Source of the DNA: Hominimerdicola alba 8
GTDB taxonomy: Bacteria > Bacillota > Clostridia > Oscillospirales > Ruminococcaceae
DNA length: 64,000 bases
Assembly (NCBI RefSeq): GCF_000178155.2
Contig: NZ_ADKM02000086.1
Coordinates: forward strand, 31,492-95,491
Direction: 5' to 3'
The notes beneath the pieces were generated by a model. That model did not search any database, was not told where the DNA came from, and saw only the letters and a list, made by a program, of their open reading frames with translations. The translations under genes were made by a program, and so were the position numbers. Of the stretch, positions 14,701 through 23,700 are shown one piece after another; positions within the stretch are counted from its first letter, which is position 1; each line of letters opens with the position of its first letter.

Positions 14701-15429
14701 TTACTTTTTGCGGTTAGGTGTCAGGAAGCCTGTAAAATCGCTGTCATCATCATCTTCGTCAGAGGCGCTGTCAATTTCAGCCGCTTCTTCTGCTGACGTT
14801 TCTGCACGAATTTCTTCGCCGTATGTATCGAACCAGTCCTGACGCACCTCTTCGATGACCGCTTTCAATTCGTCAACGCCCTCGCCGGTCACAGCCGAGA
14901 AAGGTATACAGTGTATATCCTCAAAACAGGGTATCTCTTCAGCAAAAGCCGCCATACGCGCCTTGCGTGCGGTGGGTTTCAGCTTGTCAGCCTTAGTAAG
15001 CACGATGACAAAAGGCATCTCATTGTCGATGAGATAGTTTATCATCTGGATATCGTCCTTGCTGGGGGCATGGCGCATGTCTATCAGCTGGAATACTATC
15101 TCAACATAGCGCTCAAAATCGCCCAGATAGCCGCCTATAAGTTCGCCCCACTTGCCTTTTTCGGCTTTTGAAACGTTAGCATAGCCGTAGCCCGGCAGGT
15201 CAACGAAATAAACGTCCTCCACCGAGAAAAAGTTGATAGTCACCGTTTTTCCCGGAACAGAGCTGACCCTTGCCATGTTTTTGCGGTTGAATATTTTGTT
15301 TATCAGTGAAGATTTGCCCACATTCGACCGACCTGAGAATGCAAATTCGGGGCGGTCAGACTTTGGTATCTGCGAGAATTTGCCGTAAGAGGTCACAAAT
15401 TCTGCCTTGTTGAAATTCAGCGGCTTCAT
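14701..15429 (-). CDS. engB: Ribosome-biogenesis GTP-binding protein EngB/YsxC
   Basis: An EngB/YsxC GTPase of 242 residues that assists 50S subunit assembly. G1 is GRSNVGKS (residues 33-40), G3 DLPG (77-80), G4 TKAD (about 144-147) and G5 near FSAVTGEG. The core ends near residue 200; an unusual acidic tail (AEEAAEIDSASDEDDDDSD) extends it by about 40 residues. It begins 58 bp after lon. The gap contains a GGGGGC/GCCCCC hairpin and then AAAGGAGAATGAG before the ATG. The lon-engB order is common in Firmicutes. Confidence 0.96.
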   Translation of the reverse strand: MKPLNFNKAEFVTSYGKFSQIPKSDRPEFAFSGRSNVGKSSLINKIFNRKNMARVSSVPGKTVTINFFSVEDVYFVDLPGYGYANVSKAEKGKWGELIGGYLGDFERYVEIVFQLIDMRHAPSKDDIQMINYLIDNEMPFVIVLTKADKLKPTARKARMAAFAEEIPCFEDIHCIPFSAVTGEGVDELKAVIEEVRQDWFDTYGEEIRAETSAEEAAEIDSASDEDDDDSDFTGFLTPNRKK

Positions 15430-15487
15430 CTCATTCTCCTTTCACGATAACGGGGGCAGACTTTGCCGCCCCCACCTTTATGCTTTA

Positions 15488-17917
15488 TCAGACTGTCTTT
15501 CTTGCTCTGCCGCGTCTTTTTACGGGCAGGACTTCGGGCATCATCTCAGGCATTACCTCAGCCTGCGGCGGTTTAACAAGAGCCGCTCTCAGAACATCAT
15601 CGATGGTCTTCGCGAAAACGAACTCAACATTCTCCTTGACGATATCTTCGACTTCGTCAAGGTCGCCCCTGTTCTTTTCGGGTACAACGACTGTCTTCAT
15701 TCCCGCCTTGTAAGCAGCCATAGTCTTCTCACGCAGACCGCCTATCGGCAGGACTCTGCCTGTCAGAGTTATCTCGCCTGTCATAGCCAGATCACCGCGG
15801 ACCTTTATGCCGCTCAGTGCGGAAACAAGTGCTGTTATCATAGTTACGCCCGCAGACGGACCGTCCTTTGGAACAGCGCCCTCAGGTGCGTGTATATGCA
15901 GATCTTTCTTCTCATGGAAGTCTTTCTGTATTCCGTACTCGTCTGCGATGCTTCTGCAATAGCTTACAGCTATCCTTGCGCTTTCCTTCATAACATCGCC
16001 CAGCGAACCTGTAAGTTCTAATGCGCCCTTACCGTCCATGACAAGCACTTCCAGAGGGAGCAACACGCCGCCTACAGAAGTCCACGCCATGCCGTTGACA
16101 TAGCCAACGCGGTCTTCCTTATCGGCATCGTCATCAAGGAACTTGATATGACCCAGATAATCAGGGATATTCTTTGCAGAGAATGTGACTTTCGACACAT
16201 CTTTCTCGATTATCTCCTTAGCCGCCTTTCGGCAGAGCGAACCGATATTTCTTTCGAGAGTTCTCACGCCCGCCTCACGGGTGTAGCCGTCTATCAGCAT
16301 ATACAGACCATCGTTTGTTATGCGCATCATCGAACTTGTAAGACCATGCTTTTCAAGCTGTTTTTTCAGCAGATGTTTTTTTGCGATATTGAACTTCTCC
16401 TCGCGGGTATAACTGGAGAGTTCGATTATCTCCATTCTGTCACGCAGAGGACCTGCCACTGTATCAAGAGTATTGGCAGTGGTTATGAACAGCACATCAC
16501 TGAGGTCATAAGGCACTTCAAGGTAATGGTCACGGAAAGCATTGTTCTGCTCACTGTCGAGAACTTCGAGCATAGCCGCAGAGGGGTCACCCCTGAAATC
16601 GTTGCTCATCTTATCTATTTCGTCCAACAGCATAACGGGGTTTGAAGAGCCTGCAATCTTCATGCCGTTGATTATACGGCCGGGCATAGCACCTATATAG
16701 GTCTTTCTGTGACCTCTGATATCGCTCTCGTCCCTGACACCGCCCAGCGACACGCGCACGAATTTCTTATCAAGCGCCCTTGCCACCGACTTTGCAACAG
16801 AAGTCTTACCGACACCGGGAGGTCCGACAAGGCAGATTATCTGACCCTTGATATCGGGGGTCAGCTGTCTTACCGCGAGATTCTCCAGTATCCTCTCCTT
16901 GACACGCTTAAGACCATAGTGGTCTTTATCCAGCACGTTCTGTGCTTTTTTGATATCGGTGGTATCTTTTGTATAAACGCCCCAGGGCAGACCCAACACA
17001 GTATCGAGATAACCTCTGATAACGACCGCTTCTGCGGAAGAACCTGCCATTCTCGAAAGGCGCTTGACCTCTTCATTGAGTTTTTCCTTTATCTCATCAG
17101 AAGCCTGCATCTCGGTTATTTTTTCGTAATAGCGCTGTATCTCGCCTTCGTCAGAGCCGTCTAGACTGCCCTCGCCCAATTCATTCTGGAGAGCCTTTAT
17201 CTGCTCACGTATATAGTATTCACGCTGATTATCTTCTATCTGGTTCTGGACTTGTTCGTGGATATCCCTTTCGAGGGACAGCACATCTATCTCGCGGGCA
17301 AGAATAGTCATCAGCAGCACCAGCTTTTCGCCTGCTGACGGTGATTCCAGCAACGACTGCCTGTCATTGAAAGCCAGCGGAACATTGAACGCCACAGCTT
17401 CAAACAGATCTTCAGCCGACTTTGAGCCCATCACCGCATTGTATATCTCCTGCGGCATTTTTGGCATAAGCTGAGAATACTCTTCAAAAGCCTTGCGCAC
17501 TTCCCTCTCGACAGCATCCAGTTCATGAGCATAGAGTTTATCTTTTGAATAGTTGGGCATCGGCTTGATGACTGCCTCATAGCAGTCGTCATGGACTATC
17601 ATATCCACAAGTTTTGCCTTGCGAACGCCGCGAACCATACACCTGCAAACTCCGCCGGGACTTTTTATGACCTGCCTGATATTTGCAACAGTGCCCACCT
17701 TGTACATATCGCTTTTTTCGGGAGATTCTACATTAACATCTTTCTGTGCACAGAGGAACACATCGCCCGAAAAATCATTTCTGGCATTCTGCAAACTCTG
17801 CACAGACATTTCTCTGCCCACATCAAAATTGACGCTCATACCGGGAAAAACGACCAGATCTCTTGTAGGTATCATCGGCATTACAGTGCCGTTTTTTATT
17901 TCAATTTGCTTATCCAT
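15488..17917 (-). CDS. lon: ATP-dependent protease La (Lon)
   Basis: An 809-residue LonA protease that degrades misfolded and regulatory proteins. An N-terminal substrate-binding domain (PMIPTRDLVVFPGM) spans about 1-200, followed by coiled coil. The AAA+ module has Walker A GPPGVGKT (365-372) and Walker B LLDEID (430-435). The C-terminal protease has the Ser-Lys dyad Ser688 (DGPSAGVT) and Lys731 (GGLREK). The start at 17917 follows GAAAGGAGTTAAT; an upstream ATG at 17944 lacks a ribosome site. It has its own promoter at 17979-18007, and engB follows. Confidence 0.98.
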   Translation of the reverse strand: MDKQIEIKNGTVMPMIPTRDLVVFPGMSVNFDVGREMSVQSLQNARNDFSGDVFLCAQKDVNVESPEKSDMYKVGTVANIRQVIKSPGGVCRCMVRGVRKAKLVDMIVHDDCYEAVIKPMPNYSKDKLYAHELDAVEREVRKAFEEYSQLMPKMPQEIYNAVMGSKSAEDLFEAVAFNVPLAFNDRQSLLESPSAGEKLVLLMTILAREIDVLSLERDIHEQVQNQIEDNQREYYIREQIKALQNELGEGSLDGSDEGEIQRYYEKITEMQASDEIKEKLNEEVKRLSRMAGSSAEAVVIRGYLDTVLGLPWGVYTKDTTDIKKAQNVLDKDHYGLKRVKERILENLAVRQLTPDIKGQIICLVGPPGVGKTSVAKSVARALDKKFVRVSLGGVRDESDIRGHRKTYIGAMPGRIINGMKIAGSSNPVMLLDEIDKMSNDFRGDPSAAMLEVLDSEQNNAFRDHYLEVPYDLSDVLFITTANTLDTVAGPLRDRMEIIELSSYTREEKFNIAKKHLLKKQLEKHGLTSSMMRITNDGLYMLIDGYTREAGVRTLERNIGSLCRKAAKEIIEKDVSKVTFSAKNIPDYLGHIKFLDDDADKEDRVGYVNGMAWTSVGGVLLPLEVLVMDGKGALELTGSLGDVMKESARIAVSYCRSIADEYGIQKDFHEKKDLHIHAPEGAVPKDGPSAGVTMITALVSALSGIKVRGDLAMTGEITLTGRVLPIGGLREKTMAAYKAGMKTVVVPEKNRGDLDEVEDIVKENVEFVFAKTIDDVLRAALVKPPQAEVMPEMMPEVLPVKRRGRARKTV

Positions 17918-17978
17918 ATTAACTCCTTTCGTCTGACAACTCACACAAAAACAGTATATCTTACTTTCCTGCTATCTT

Positions 17979-18007
17979 ATTATAACATATATCCTCCTGC
18001 ATTGCAA
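17979..18007 (-). promoter_or_regulatory. Promoter of lon
   Basis: Minus-strand TTGCAA (18007-18002), 17 bp, TATAAT (17984-17979). I see no CIRCE or CtsR-type repeat nearby. Confidence 0.75.
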
Positions 18008-18096
18008 CAGGAAATAAAAGCAATATCTATCTCACAAAACGCAGGTGCAAAAGGCAGTATATCTGCCGCTTGCATCTGCCTTTTGGCAGATGGTAC

Positions 18097-18124
18097 AAAA
18101 ACGAGGTACCCCGAAGGATACCTC
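18097..18124 (-). terminator. Terminator of the rpsF-ssb-rpsR operon
   Basis: Minus-strand stem GAGGTA(TCC)/(GGG)TACCTC with a TTCG-type loop, followed by five T residues, 14 bp after rpsR. Confidence 0.85.
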
Positions 18125-18137
18125 ATCAAAACGCATA

Positions 18138-18389
18138 TTAATCAGCTACATATGGGAGCAGAGCTACGTGTCTTGCTCTCTTGATAGCCTTTGTCAGCTC
18201 TCTCTGGTGATAAGCGCAGGTGCCTGTTACACGGCGGGGCAGTATCTTAGCCCTTTCTGTCATGCACTTTCTGAGCTTTGCGATATCCTTATAATCGATC
18301 TTCTCAGCTCTGTCAACACAGAACATGCAAACCTTCTTGCGGCCTCTCTTTACAGGTCTGCCGCCGGTTCTTTCCTTATCCATAGCCAT
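18138..18389 (-). CDS. rpsR: Ribosomal protein bS18
   Basis: An 83-residue 30S subunit protein that pairs with bS6. The KVCMFCVD segment retains a Cys-x-x-Cys pair, and the C-terminal [15 protein letters not shown] is the family signature. The first of two nearby ATGs is used because GGAGGG sits ten bases before it. Last gene of the rpsF-ssb-rpsR operon, 55 bp after ssb. Confidence 0.98.
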   Translation of the reverse strand: MAMDKERTGGRPVKRGRKKVCMFCVDRAEKIDYKDIAKLRKCMTERAKILPRRVTGTCAYHQRELTKAIKRARHVALLPYVAD

Positions 18390-18444
18390 CGTATATTTCC
18401 CTCCTCGTCAAGGAATTACTAAATTCAAATTAATGATCTTTGGA

Positions 18445-19065
18445 TCAGAACGGTACTCCGTCATCTGAGATAACATCTTCAAATTCCGAGAGATCGCCGA
18501 TATTCAGCGCATCGTTAGCGGGTGCCTGATTATTGCCGCCGAAATTGTTCTGGTCACCGCCAAAGTTATTCTGATTGCCGCCATTGAAACCGCCGTTTCC
18601 GCCGAAGTTGTTACCGCCATAATTGTTATTACCGCCGTAATTTCCTCCGCCGTTGCCAAAGCCGCCGTTTCCGCCGTAACTATTGTTACCGCCGTTAAAA
18701 CCGCCGTTGCCGTAATTATTTGAGTAATTACCGCCGCCCTGATTGGCTTTTTCGCCTGTAAACGAAGCATTGTCCACATAGACCTCAGTCACATAATGCT
18801 TAGTACCATTCTTGTCCTCATAAGTCCTGCTTCTGAGAGTGCCTTCAAGTGCGATCATTCTGCCCTTGCCGAAATACCTGCCAATAAACTCAGCAGTCTG
18901 ACGCCAAGCTACGCATGTGATAAAATCAGACTGATATTGTCCGTTCTGATCCTTGAAGTTACGGTCAACTGCAACATTAAAAGTCAGAGCAGATACACCG
19001 TTGGGTGTCTGTCTTACTTCGAGATCCTGTGTGATCCTTCCCATCAAAATAACTCTGTTCAGCAT
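18445..19065 (-). CDS. ssb: Single-stranded DNA-binding protein
   Basis: A 206-residue SSB. The OB-fold occupies residues 1-110 (MLNRVILMGRITQDLEVRQT). A long linker of Gly/Asn-rich GGN repeats (about 118-185) follows, and the C-terminal tip DDGVPF is the acidic tail that binds repair and replication partners. The linker is longer and more repetitive than in many Firmicute SSBs. It is placed between rpsF and rpsR as in most Firmicutes. Confidence 0.97.
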   Translation of the reverse strand: MLNRVILMGRITQDLEVRQTPNGVSALTFNVAVDRNFKDQNGQYQSDFITCVAWRQTAEFIGRYFGKGRMIALEGTLRSRTYEDKNGTKHYVTEVYVDNASFTGEKANQGGGNYSNNYGNGGFNGGNNSYGGNGGFGNGGGNYGGNNNYGGNNFGGNGGFNGGNQNNFGGDQNNFGGNNQAPANDALNIGDLSEFEDVISDDGVPF

Positions 19066-19144
19066 GATCCTAGTTCCTTTCCATTAACAAATCATCATTC
19101 CGTTCACTGCTGATCCTCTCTGATCCTGCTCCTGTCCCCTACAA

Positions 19145-19435
19145 TTACTTTGTGGTTATCAGGAAACGAATAACGCCGTCGGTGATGCCCAGTACTCTCT
19201 CCAGCTCTGCGGGGAATTCGGTCTTGCTGTTGAAAGACCACAGTACATAGGTGCCCTCAGACTCGTAGTTGATCTCGTAAGCGAGCTTTCTCTTGCCCCA
19301 TACGTTCAGCTCTACGTTCTCGGCGTTAGCCTTGATCATGTCATCGAACTTAGTAGTCAGAGCGTTAACGCCCTCCTCGTCGAGCTTCTGGCTGAAAATA
19401 ACCATAGCCTCATAGTTCTCATTGATCTTTGCCAT
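19145..19435 (-). CDS. rpsF: Ribosomal protein bS6
   Basis: A 96-residue bS6, a partner of bS18 in the small subunit. YEAMVIFSQKLDEEGV at the N-terminus and WGKRKLAYEINYESEGTYVL in the middle are typical. The start at 19435 follows AAAGGAGGTGTACAAGAA; the open frame extends 49 codons upstream but has no better start. First gene of the operon, driven by the consensus promoter at 19497-19525. Confidence 0.97.
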   Translation of the reverse strand: MAKINENYEAMVIFSQKLDEEGVNALTTKFDDMIKANAENVELNVWGKRKLAYEINYESEGTYVLWSFNSKTEFPAELERVLGITDGVIRFLITTK

Positions 19436-19496
19436 TTCTTGTACACCTCCTTTTGGATTTCGCCTGCAATTACAGCAAGCAAGGATTAACTCGTAT

Positions 19497-19525
19497 ATTA
19501 TAACATCTTTCGCCGTATCTGTCAA
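19497..19525 (-). promoter_or_regulatory. Promoter of the rpsF-ssb-rpsR operon
   Basis: Perfect minus-strand TTGACA (19525-19520), 17 bp, TATAAT (19502-19497). The leader of about 55 nt can form a hairpin around GCTTGC/GCAGGC, the place where an S6:S18-binding leader motif would lie, though I cannot confirm that motif. Confidence 0.9.
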
Positions 19526-19605
19526 GTCCCGCGCGAAAGAAATTATAAACTTTTTGTAAATTTCATCTTCATCTGCCTGCAAGCATGATATCCCGCTTTA
19601 CAGAA

Positions 19606-19638
19606 CTGTCTTCCCCCGCCGCAGGCAGAGAAAGACAG
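19606..19638. repeat. REP-like G/C-rich hairpin, copy 2
   Basis: CTGTCTT pairs with AAGACAG around a core that reads GCCTGCGGCGGGGGAA on the minus strand, the same core as the hairpin at 51699-51737. It lies just after the 19661-20617 gene and might act as its 3' end, though no T run follows. Confidence 0.55.
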
Positions 19639-19660
19639 CCGATAAACATATAAAACAGCG

Positions 19661-20617
19661 CTACATCAGCTTACCTATCAGCACTATCGAACCAAAAGAT
19701 ATCATCGTATATATAAGGTATGCCAAAAGCACGTTGCCCAGTGAGGTACCGCCCGCGAGAATTATCTCACGGTTGAGGTCATCTGCCTGCTTGTCCTCGC
19801 CCTGTGCACGTATCTTGGTGATATCACGCCGCGCCTGCTTGTAGTAGATATAATTTGCGAAAAAGCCTGCAAGCAGTTTCAGCACCATTGTCAGGTAAAG
19901 CATTATCTGTGTCAGCAGGACGAAACTGTGCGACTTTATGTCGATGCCCAGATCGATCCTGAAATCGTAATACTCGCCGCTGGACAGCAGCACGATCATA
20001 TCCGGGATACTCAGAAGTGCCATTATTATCGCTGCTGCTATGCCCCAGCCTTTCATCTTTCGGAACATGAAATACACCGGTGTGAACAGGAACGCAAAGA
20101 AATTCATTGATATCTTCCTGCCTGTTTTGGCAAATCTGATGAAGCTGGGCAGGAAGCCAATGGGATTTGTGCCCACATATCTTGCAAGGTCACCCAGAGT
20201 CACACCGTCGATATCGGAATCCTGATTGAGTGTGACAGCTGTGAAGCCGCTTTCGCCCAGCGGGTCATTTTCGTGGTCAGTCCTGAGAGGTTCTCGTTCC
20301 TCATTAAACGGTCTGGGGCTGTCCATATTTATCAGAGGTGTGCCGCACTGTTCGCAATAGCGAAGTTCCGCGGGATTTTCAGCCCCGCACCTGATACAGC
20401 GTTTAACGCTTGAAGCTGCAACGGGAGTCGTTTCCTCAGCACCGTCGGGCAGCCAGCTCACATTTTTCTCATGCAGTGAGGTATTTATGCACTTTCCCTC
20501 TTTGATATAGCATTCTCTGTGGTAAGGTGTACCGCACTCGGGGCAGACGACTATATCATCACCGTCAGCAAACCTTTCGCCGCAGCATATACATTTTGAA
20601 CCTGTATACTTTGTCAT
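19661..20617 (-). CDS. Zinc-finger membrane protein (RING-like, zinc ribbon, DUF2628-like)
   Basis: A 318-residue protein. Residues 9-45 form a prokaryotic RING-like finger (Cys9, Cys12, Cys25, Cys28, His33, Cys36), and residues 74-91 a zinc ribbon (CIRCG...CEQCG). After a flexible linker, DLARYVGTNPIGFLPSFIRFAKTGRKISMNFFAFLF (about 142-178) resembles the DUF2628 region, followed by three to four membrane segments up to the C-terminus. The zinc fingers are probably cytosolic. Such proteins are common in Ruminococcaceae and their role is unknown. It is transcribed alone from the promoter at 20667-20695. Confidence 0.8.
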   Translation of the reverse strand: MTKYTGSKCICCGERFADGDDIVVCPECGTPYHRECYIKEGKCINTSLHEKNVSWLPDGAEETTPVAASSVKRCIRCGAENPAELRYCEQCGTPLINMDSPRPFNEEREPLRTDHENDPLGESGFTAVTLNQDSDIDGVTLGDLARYVGTNPIGFLPSFIRFAKTGRKISMNFFAFLFTPVYFMFRKMKGWGIAAAIIMALLSIPDMIVLLSSGEYYDFRIDLGIDIKSHSFVLLTQIMLYLTMVLKLLAGFFANYIYYKQARRDITKIRAQGEDKQADDLNREIILAGGTSLGNVLLAYLIYTMISFGSIVLIGKLM

Positions 20618-20666
20618 CTTAACTTTCCTTTCTCAATAATGCGGGGTCTTAGCCTATATTTTATAT

Positions 20667-20695
20667 ATTATAACACAGTGCTTCAAAAAATGCAA
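20667..20695 (-). promoter_or_regulatory. Promoter of the zinc-finger membrane protein gene
   Basis: Minus-strand TTGCAT (20695-20690), 17 bp, TATAAT (20672-20667). The 280 bp beyond it, up to the divergent promoter at 20973, contains nothing I recognise. Confidence 0.8.
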
Positions 20696-20972
20696 GAGGG
20701 GCAATTGTTAATTCACGGAAATCTGTGTTTCGGGACAATAATGAAGGCAAAACAGTCGGGATACACGGTAAAAAGCCTGTTTCCAACGTTTGTGTCCTGA
20801 AAAGCAGAAAAAACACATCATCTTTTTGCGAATATTTTACATTAGCTTTTAAGATCCGAAATGTGCGAGATTGCCTGTTCTTGTACCAAAAACTGTCCTT
20901 GATAATGCTAATTCTAACTAAATACTCTAAAAATAGCCCTCTTTTGAGGTTTTAATTCGTGCGTTTTGTGTG

Positions 20973-21001
20973 TTGTAATTTTCTGAGAATTGGGCTATAA
21001 T
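20973..21001 (+). promoter_or_regulatory. Promoter of the LCP gene
   Basis: TTGTAA (20973-20978), 17 bp, TATAAT (20996-21001). It leaves a leader of about 155 nt. Confidence 0.7.
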
Positions 21002-21162
21002 ATTATTTGTGTTTATCGGCTGGTCTATTTGTATTTACTTTATTTCGGGCTATTTTTCGCCCGACATACACAGCCGTATCACATTCGGGTTTTATAATAA
21101 GGATAACTGATCATAATTTCGGGCAGTTGATGCCCTCTCCGATAAAAAAGGGGATACGTTTG

Positions 21163-22659
21163 ATGAATGATAATAAAGAGCAGACCATTGCGTCTGCTGA
21201 ACTGAGGGAAATGATCTCACACGCTATAATCACCACGCAGAACGGTGAAGCGGACGAGGAACTGAAACAGAGCATTTCCCGCGCTATGGGCAGATCAGCC
21301 GAAACTGCCGAAGAGCAGGACGGCGATGAAGATGTGCCCCATAAAAAAAGCCGCAAAAGATCGGCAAAAAAGCACGACGGTACAGAAAAACGTTCTGCAA
21401 ACCTGAAAGGCGGCTGGAGCGTCCGCAAAAAGACGGGCGTAACGCTGGGATTTATTTTTCTGGCACTGGTGCTGGTAATGGGTATCGCAGTTGTGCTGTT
21501 CTTCTATTACACAGGTCTGCTGAAAGAACGTGACAACCACATCAGGACAGACCCGCCTCCCGTTGACAGCCGCGATCTGGTCGATGGCGAGGACACTCTC
21601 GATGAAGAAGCGCAGGAGAAGGAACTGCGCGCGCTTCTCGAACAGAAGTCAAGAAAGATATCTGACGAGAATGTAATGAATGTGCTGCTGATAGGTGAAG
21701 ATATCCGTGACACAGCCTCTCAGGACAGAGGCAACACCGATGTTATGATGCTTATCTCCCTCAACAAGGAGAACAAGACTGTCACACTGACCTCACTGAT
21801 GCGCGATATCTGGGTGTATATGGAGAAATTCGATATCAACGAGAAGCTGAATCAGGCTTACTGGTACGGCGGAGCCGAATATCTGGCTGAGGTCGTAGAG
21901 GATTATTTCAGTATCTCCATCGACAGGACGGTAAAGGTGAATTTCAAGCAGTTCATCGACATCGTTGAAACTGTCGGCGGACTTGATTTTGATGTGAGTT
22001 ACACCGAAGCAGTCGCAATGCGCGACCCGCTTGACGAGCAGAACTACTACCTCAAAAATCCCGATGGCACAGATTATATCGATCTGAAACAGTATGGCAA
22101 GGACGAATCTGTAAATTACTATGATTACGAAGGCAAATTCTGCACCATTATTGAATATCAGTCGGAGGACGACAACGAGATACACATGCACCTGAATGGC
22201 AATCAGGCGCTTGCTTACGCCCGTGTAAGATACGGCTGCGGAGATGATTACGGCAGAACGATGCGTCAGCGCGAGTCTATTGAAAAGATAGTGCAGAAAG
22301 CAAAGAAACTCAGTCTGATAGAACTTGATGCTCTGGCAAAGCTGGTGCTGCCCGAAGTTGAGACCGACCTCACTGAAGGCGAGATAGCCGAGCTTCTGCT
22401 GAATGCCTTTGAGTACATGGGTTATGATATACAGCAGATGAGAGTTCCCGCTGATAATTATTACAGACCTGACATTATCAACAGCCAGAGTTGTCTTGCA
22501 ATGAACACATGGCAGTTCCAGGCGAATGCTGCATTCCTGAGATACATAATTTACGGTGAATGCGCTAATGTCGATGAAGCGATAACACAATATCAGCAAG
22601 AGATAGATGACGGCACGTTCTATGAAAATAACGATTTTCAGCCGCCTGTTAACTGGTAG
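21163..22659 (+). CDS. LytR-CpsA-Psr family cell-wall ligase
   Basis: A 498-residue LCP protein. Such enzymes transfer undecaprenyl-linked anionic polymers to peptidoglycan outside the membrane. The cytosolic N-terminus is long and charged, with a KKSRKRSAKKH stretch near residues 60-70. One membrane segment (about 93-117) anchors the extracellular LCP domain, which begins near VMNVLLIGEDIRD and continues through DVMMLISLN, LTSLMRDIWV (the conserved Arg-Asp) and HLNGNQALAYARVRY. The start at 21163 is preceded by AAAGGGG, somewhat far upstream. A strong terminator follows directly. Confidence 0.92.
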   Translation: MNDNKEQTIASAELREMISHAIITTQNGEADEELKQSISRAMGRSAETAEEQDGDEDVPHKKSRKRSAKKHDGTEKRSANLKGGWSVRKKTGVTLGFIFLALVLVMGIAVVLFFYYTGLLKERDNHIRTDPPPVDSRDLVDGEDTLDEEAQEKELRALLEQKSRKISDENVMNVLLIGEDIRDTASQDRGNTDVMMLISLNKENKTVTLTSLMRDIWVYMEKFDINEKLNQAYWYGGAEYLAEVVEDYFSISIDRTVKVNFKQFIDIVETVGGLDFDVSYTEAVAMRDPLDEQNYYLKNPDGTDYIDLKQYGKDESVNYYDYEGKFCTIIEYQSEDDNEIHMHLNGNQALAYARVRYGCGDDYGRTMRQRESIEKIVQKAKKLSLIELDALAKLVLPEVETDLTEGEIAELLLNAFEYMGYDIQQMRVPADNYYRPDIINSQSCLAMNTWQFQANAAFLRYIIYGECANVDEAITQYQQEIDDGTFYENNDFQPPVNW

Positions 22660-22661
22660 CA

Positions 22662-22692
22662 AAAGCCGCAGGATATTTTTCCTGCGGCTTTA
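22662..22692 (+). terminator. Terminator of the LCP gene
   Basis: Stem AAAGCCGCAGGA/TCCTGCGGCTTT (12 bp) with a T-rich loop; it starts three bases after the stop codon. Confidence 0.85.
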
Positions 22693-22718
22693 TCTGTTGT
22701 CTAAAAAAGTTTCCGAAT

Positions 22719-22848
22719 AAATTATGACTATCCCTTTAGCACACCGGCTGAAAATGCTGTAAACAAAAGGATAATTGAGCGCCCATACGCCAACCACCTT
22801 AAGTTCTGTAAAACCGCCGTTTTTGTGGTGTGTCAGCGGGATAACCAC
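22719..22848. repeat. Interspersed repeat family B, long copy 1
   Basis: About 130 bp nearly identical to 51634-51799 in two blocks (AATTATGACTATCCC... and CCAACCAC...GGGATAACCA). The variable middle differs: here a short unstructured stretch, there a long G/C hairpin. On the minus strand a frame of about 53 codons starting VVIPLTHHKN is open through this copy, but it is closed by a stop in the other long copy. Confidence 0.8.
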
Positions 22849-22933
22849 GAAATAAAAAGACAGATCCGCACAATGGCACGTTCTGTCTTTACATATTTAT
22901 GATATTTTCATAAAGCCATATAACACAGCAAGA

Positions 22934-23155
22934 TCAGCTGTGAGAATCTTTCCTGTGCAGCCGTCTGCCTGCAAGATAATCAAGACTTACCTTATAAAAG
23001 TCTGCCAGCTTGATAAAAAGATGCATGGGCATCTCGCGCTTCCCGCACTCGTATAACTGATATTGTTGTCTGGTCACTTCCGGATAGTCTGCGACTTTCT
23101 GCTGTGACAGGTCATTGTCCTCTCGCAGGTCGCGTATTCGCTGGTAGAAATACAT
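22934..23155 (-). CDS. XRE-family helix-turn-helix regulator
   Basis: A 73-residue protein that is nearly all helix-turn-helix: YQRIRDLREDNDLSQQKVADY...QQYQLYECGKREMP is the Xre/Cro fold (about residues 4-58), ending VSLDYLAGR as in many clostridial XRE proteins. One position is odd: ADYPEVTRQQ replaces the usual A-(L/x)-x-(G/L)-V-S pattern at the recognition turn. The start at 23155 follows AAGGAGGGATAGT. It is isolated, with no obvious antitoxin-toxin partner. Confidence 0.88.
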   Translation of the reverse strand: MYFYQRIRDLREDNDLSQQKVADYPEVTRQQYQLYECGKREMPMHLFIKLADFYKVSLDYLAGRRLHRKDSHS

Positions 23156-23638
23156 ACTATCCCTCCTTCGGTGTATGTTTAAATAGAACCGTTTCAGCAA
23201 TCACCTCACCATTACACATATTTTAACATATAAATATTTACAAATTCATATTTTGCACCTCTTTGTATGCTCTAAAAAAGCATTAATTTTACTTGAACAT
23301 TTTGTGTACGTTCACGAAGAAATTAAACCATTAAAAATATTGTATTCGGTTGATCTGCAAAAATCAACCGAATAATGCTTATCATCACACTGCGGCATAA
23401 GTTTGTATTTTCATCGGCTGAGATATCTGCACTGCCAAATAACAACAGATCATGAACAAGACAGAATAGTTGATAGTATTCAATCAATTAATAAATCTGC
23501 CGACTTGTGACGATGCTGTTTATAAGGCATTCAGAATTTATATAACCGATATAAGCATGATATGCGGCGAAATATCTGCTTAAGAGCCGCAAATTTCGGC
23601 TTTACTTATGAACGTTACGGCACTCGTCCGTAAGAATA
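23156..23638. other. AT-rich intergenic region with one inverted repeat
   Basis: It contains a perfect 11 bp inverted repeat ATTCGGTTGAT/ATCAACCGAAT (23344-23373) with no T run on either side, possibly an operator or protected 3' end. Nothing else is recognised. Confidence 0.5.
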
Positions 23639-23667
23639 TTGACAAAACCACTGAAAAATGATACAAT
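23639..23667 (+). promoter_or_regulatory. Promoter of the glycosyltransferase gene
   Basis: TTGACA (23639-23644), 17 bp, TACAAT (23662-23667), about 30 bp before the start codon. Confidence 0.82.
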
Positions 23668-23700
23668 AACGATGTATGAAGTTTCACGGAGGTGTGTGCT

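Noticed and set aside
22695..22848. Minus-strand frame of about 53 codons through repeat B
   Set aside because: No ribosome site, and the frame is closed by a stop in the other long copy; the sequence is conserved as DNA, not as protein.
22934..23155. Toxin-antitoxin pair with the XRE gene
   Set aside because: No second small gene adjoins it on the same strand.
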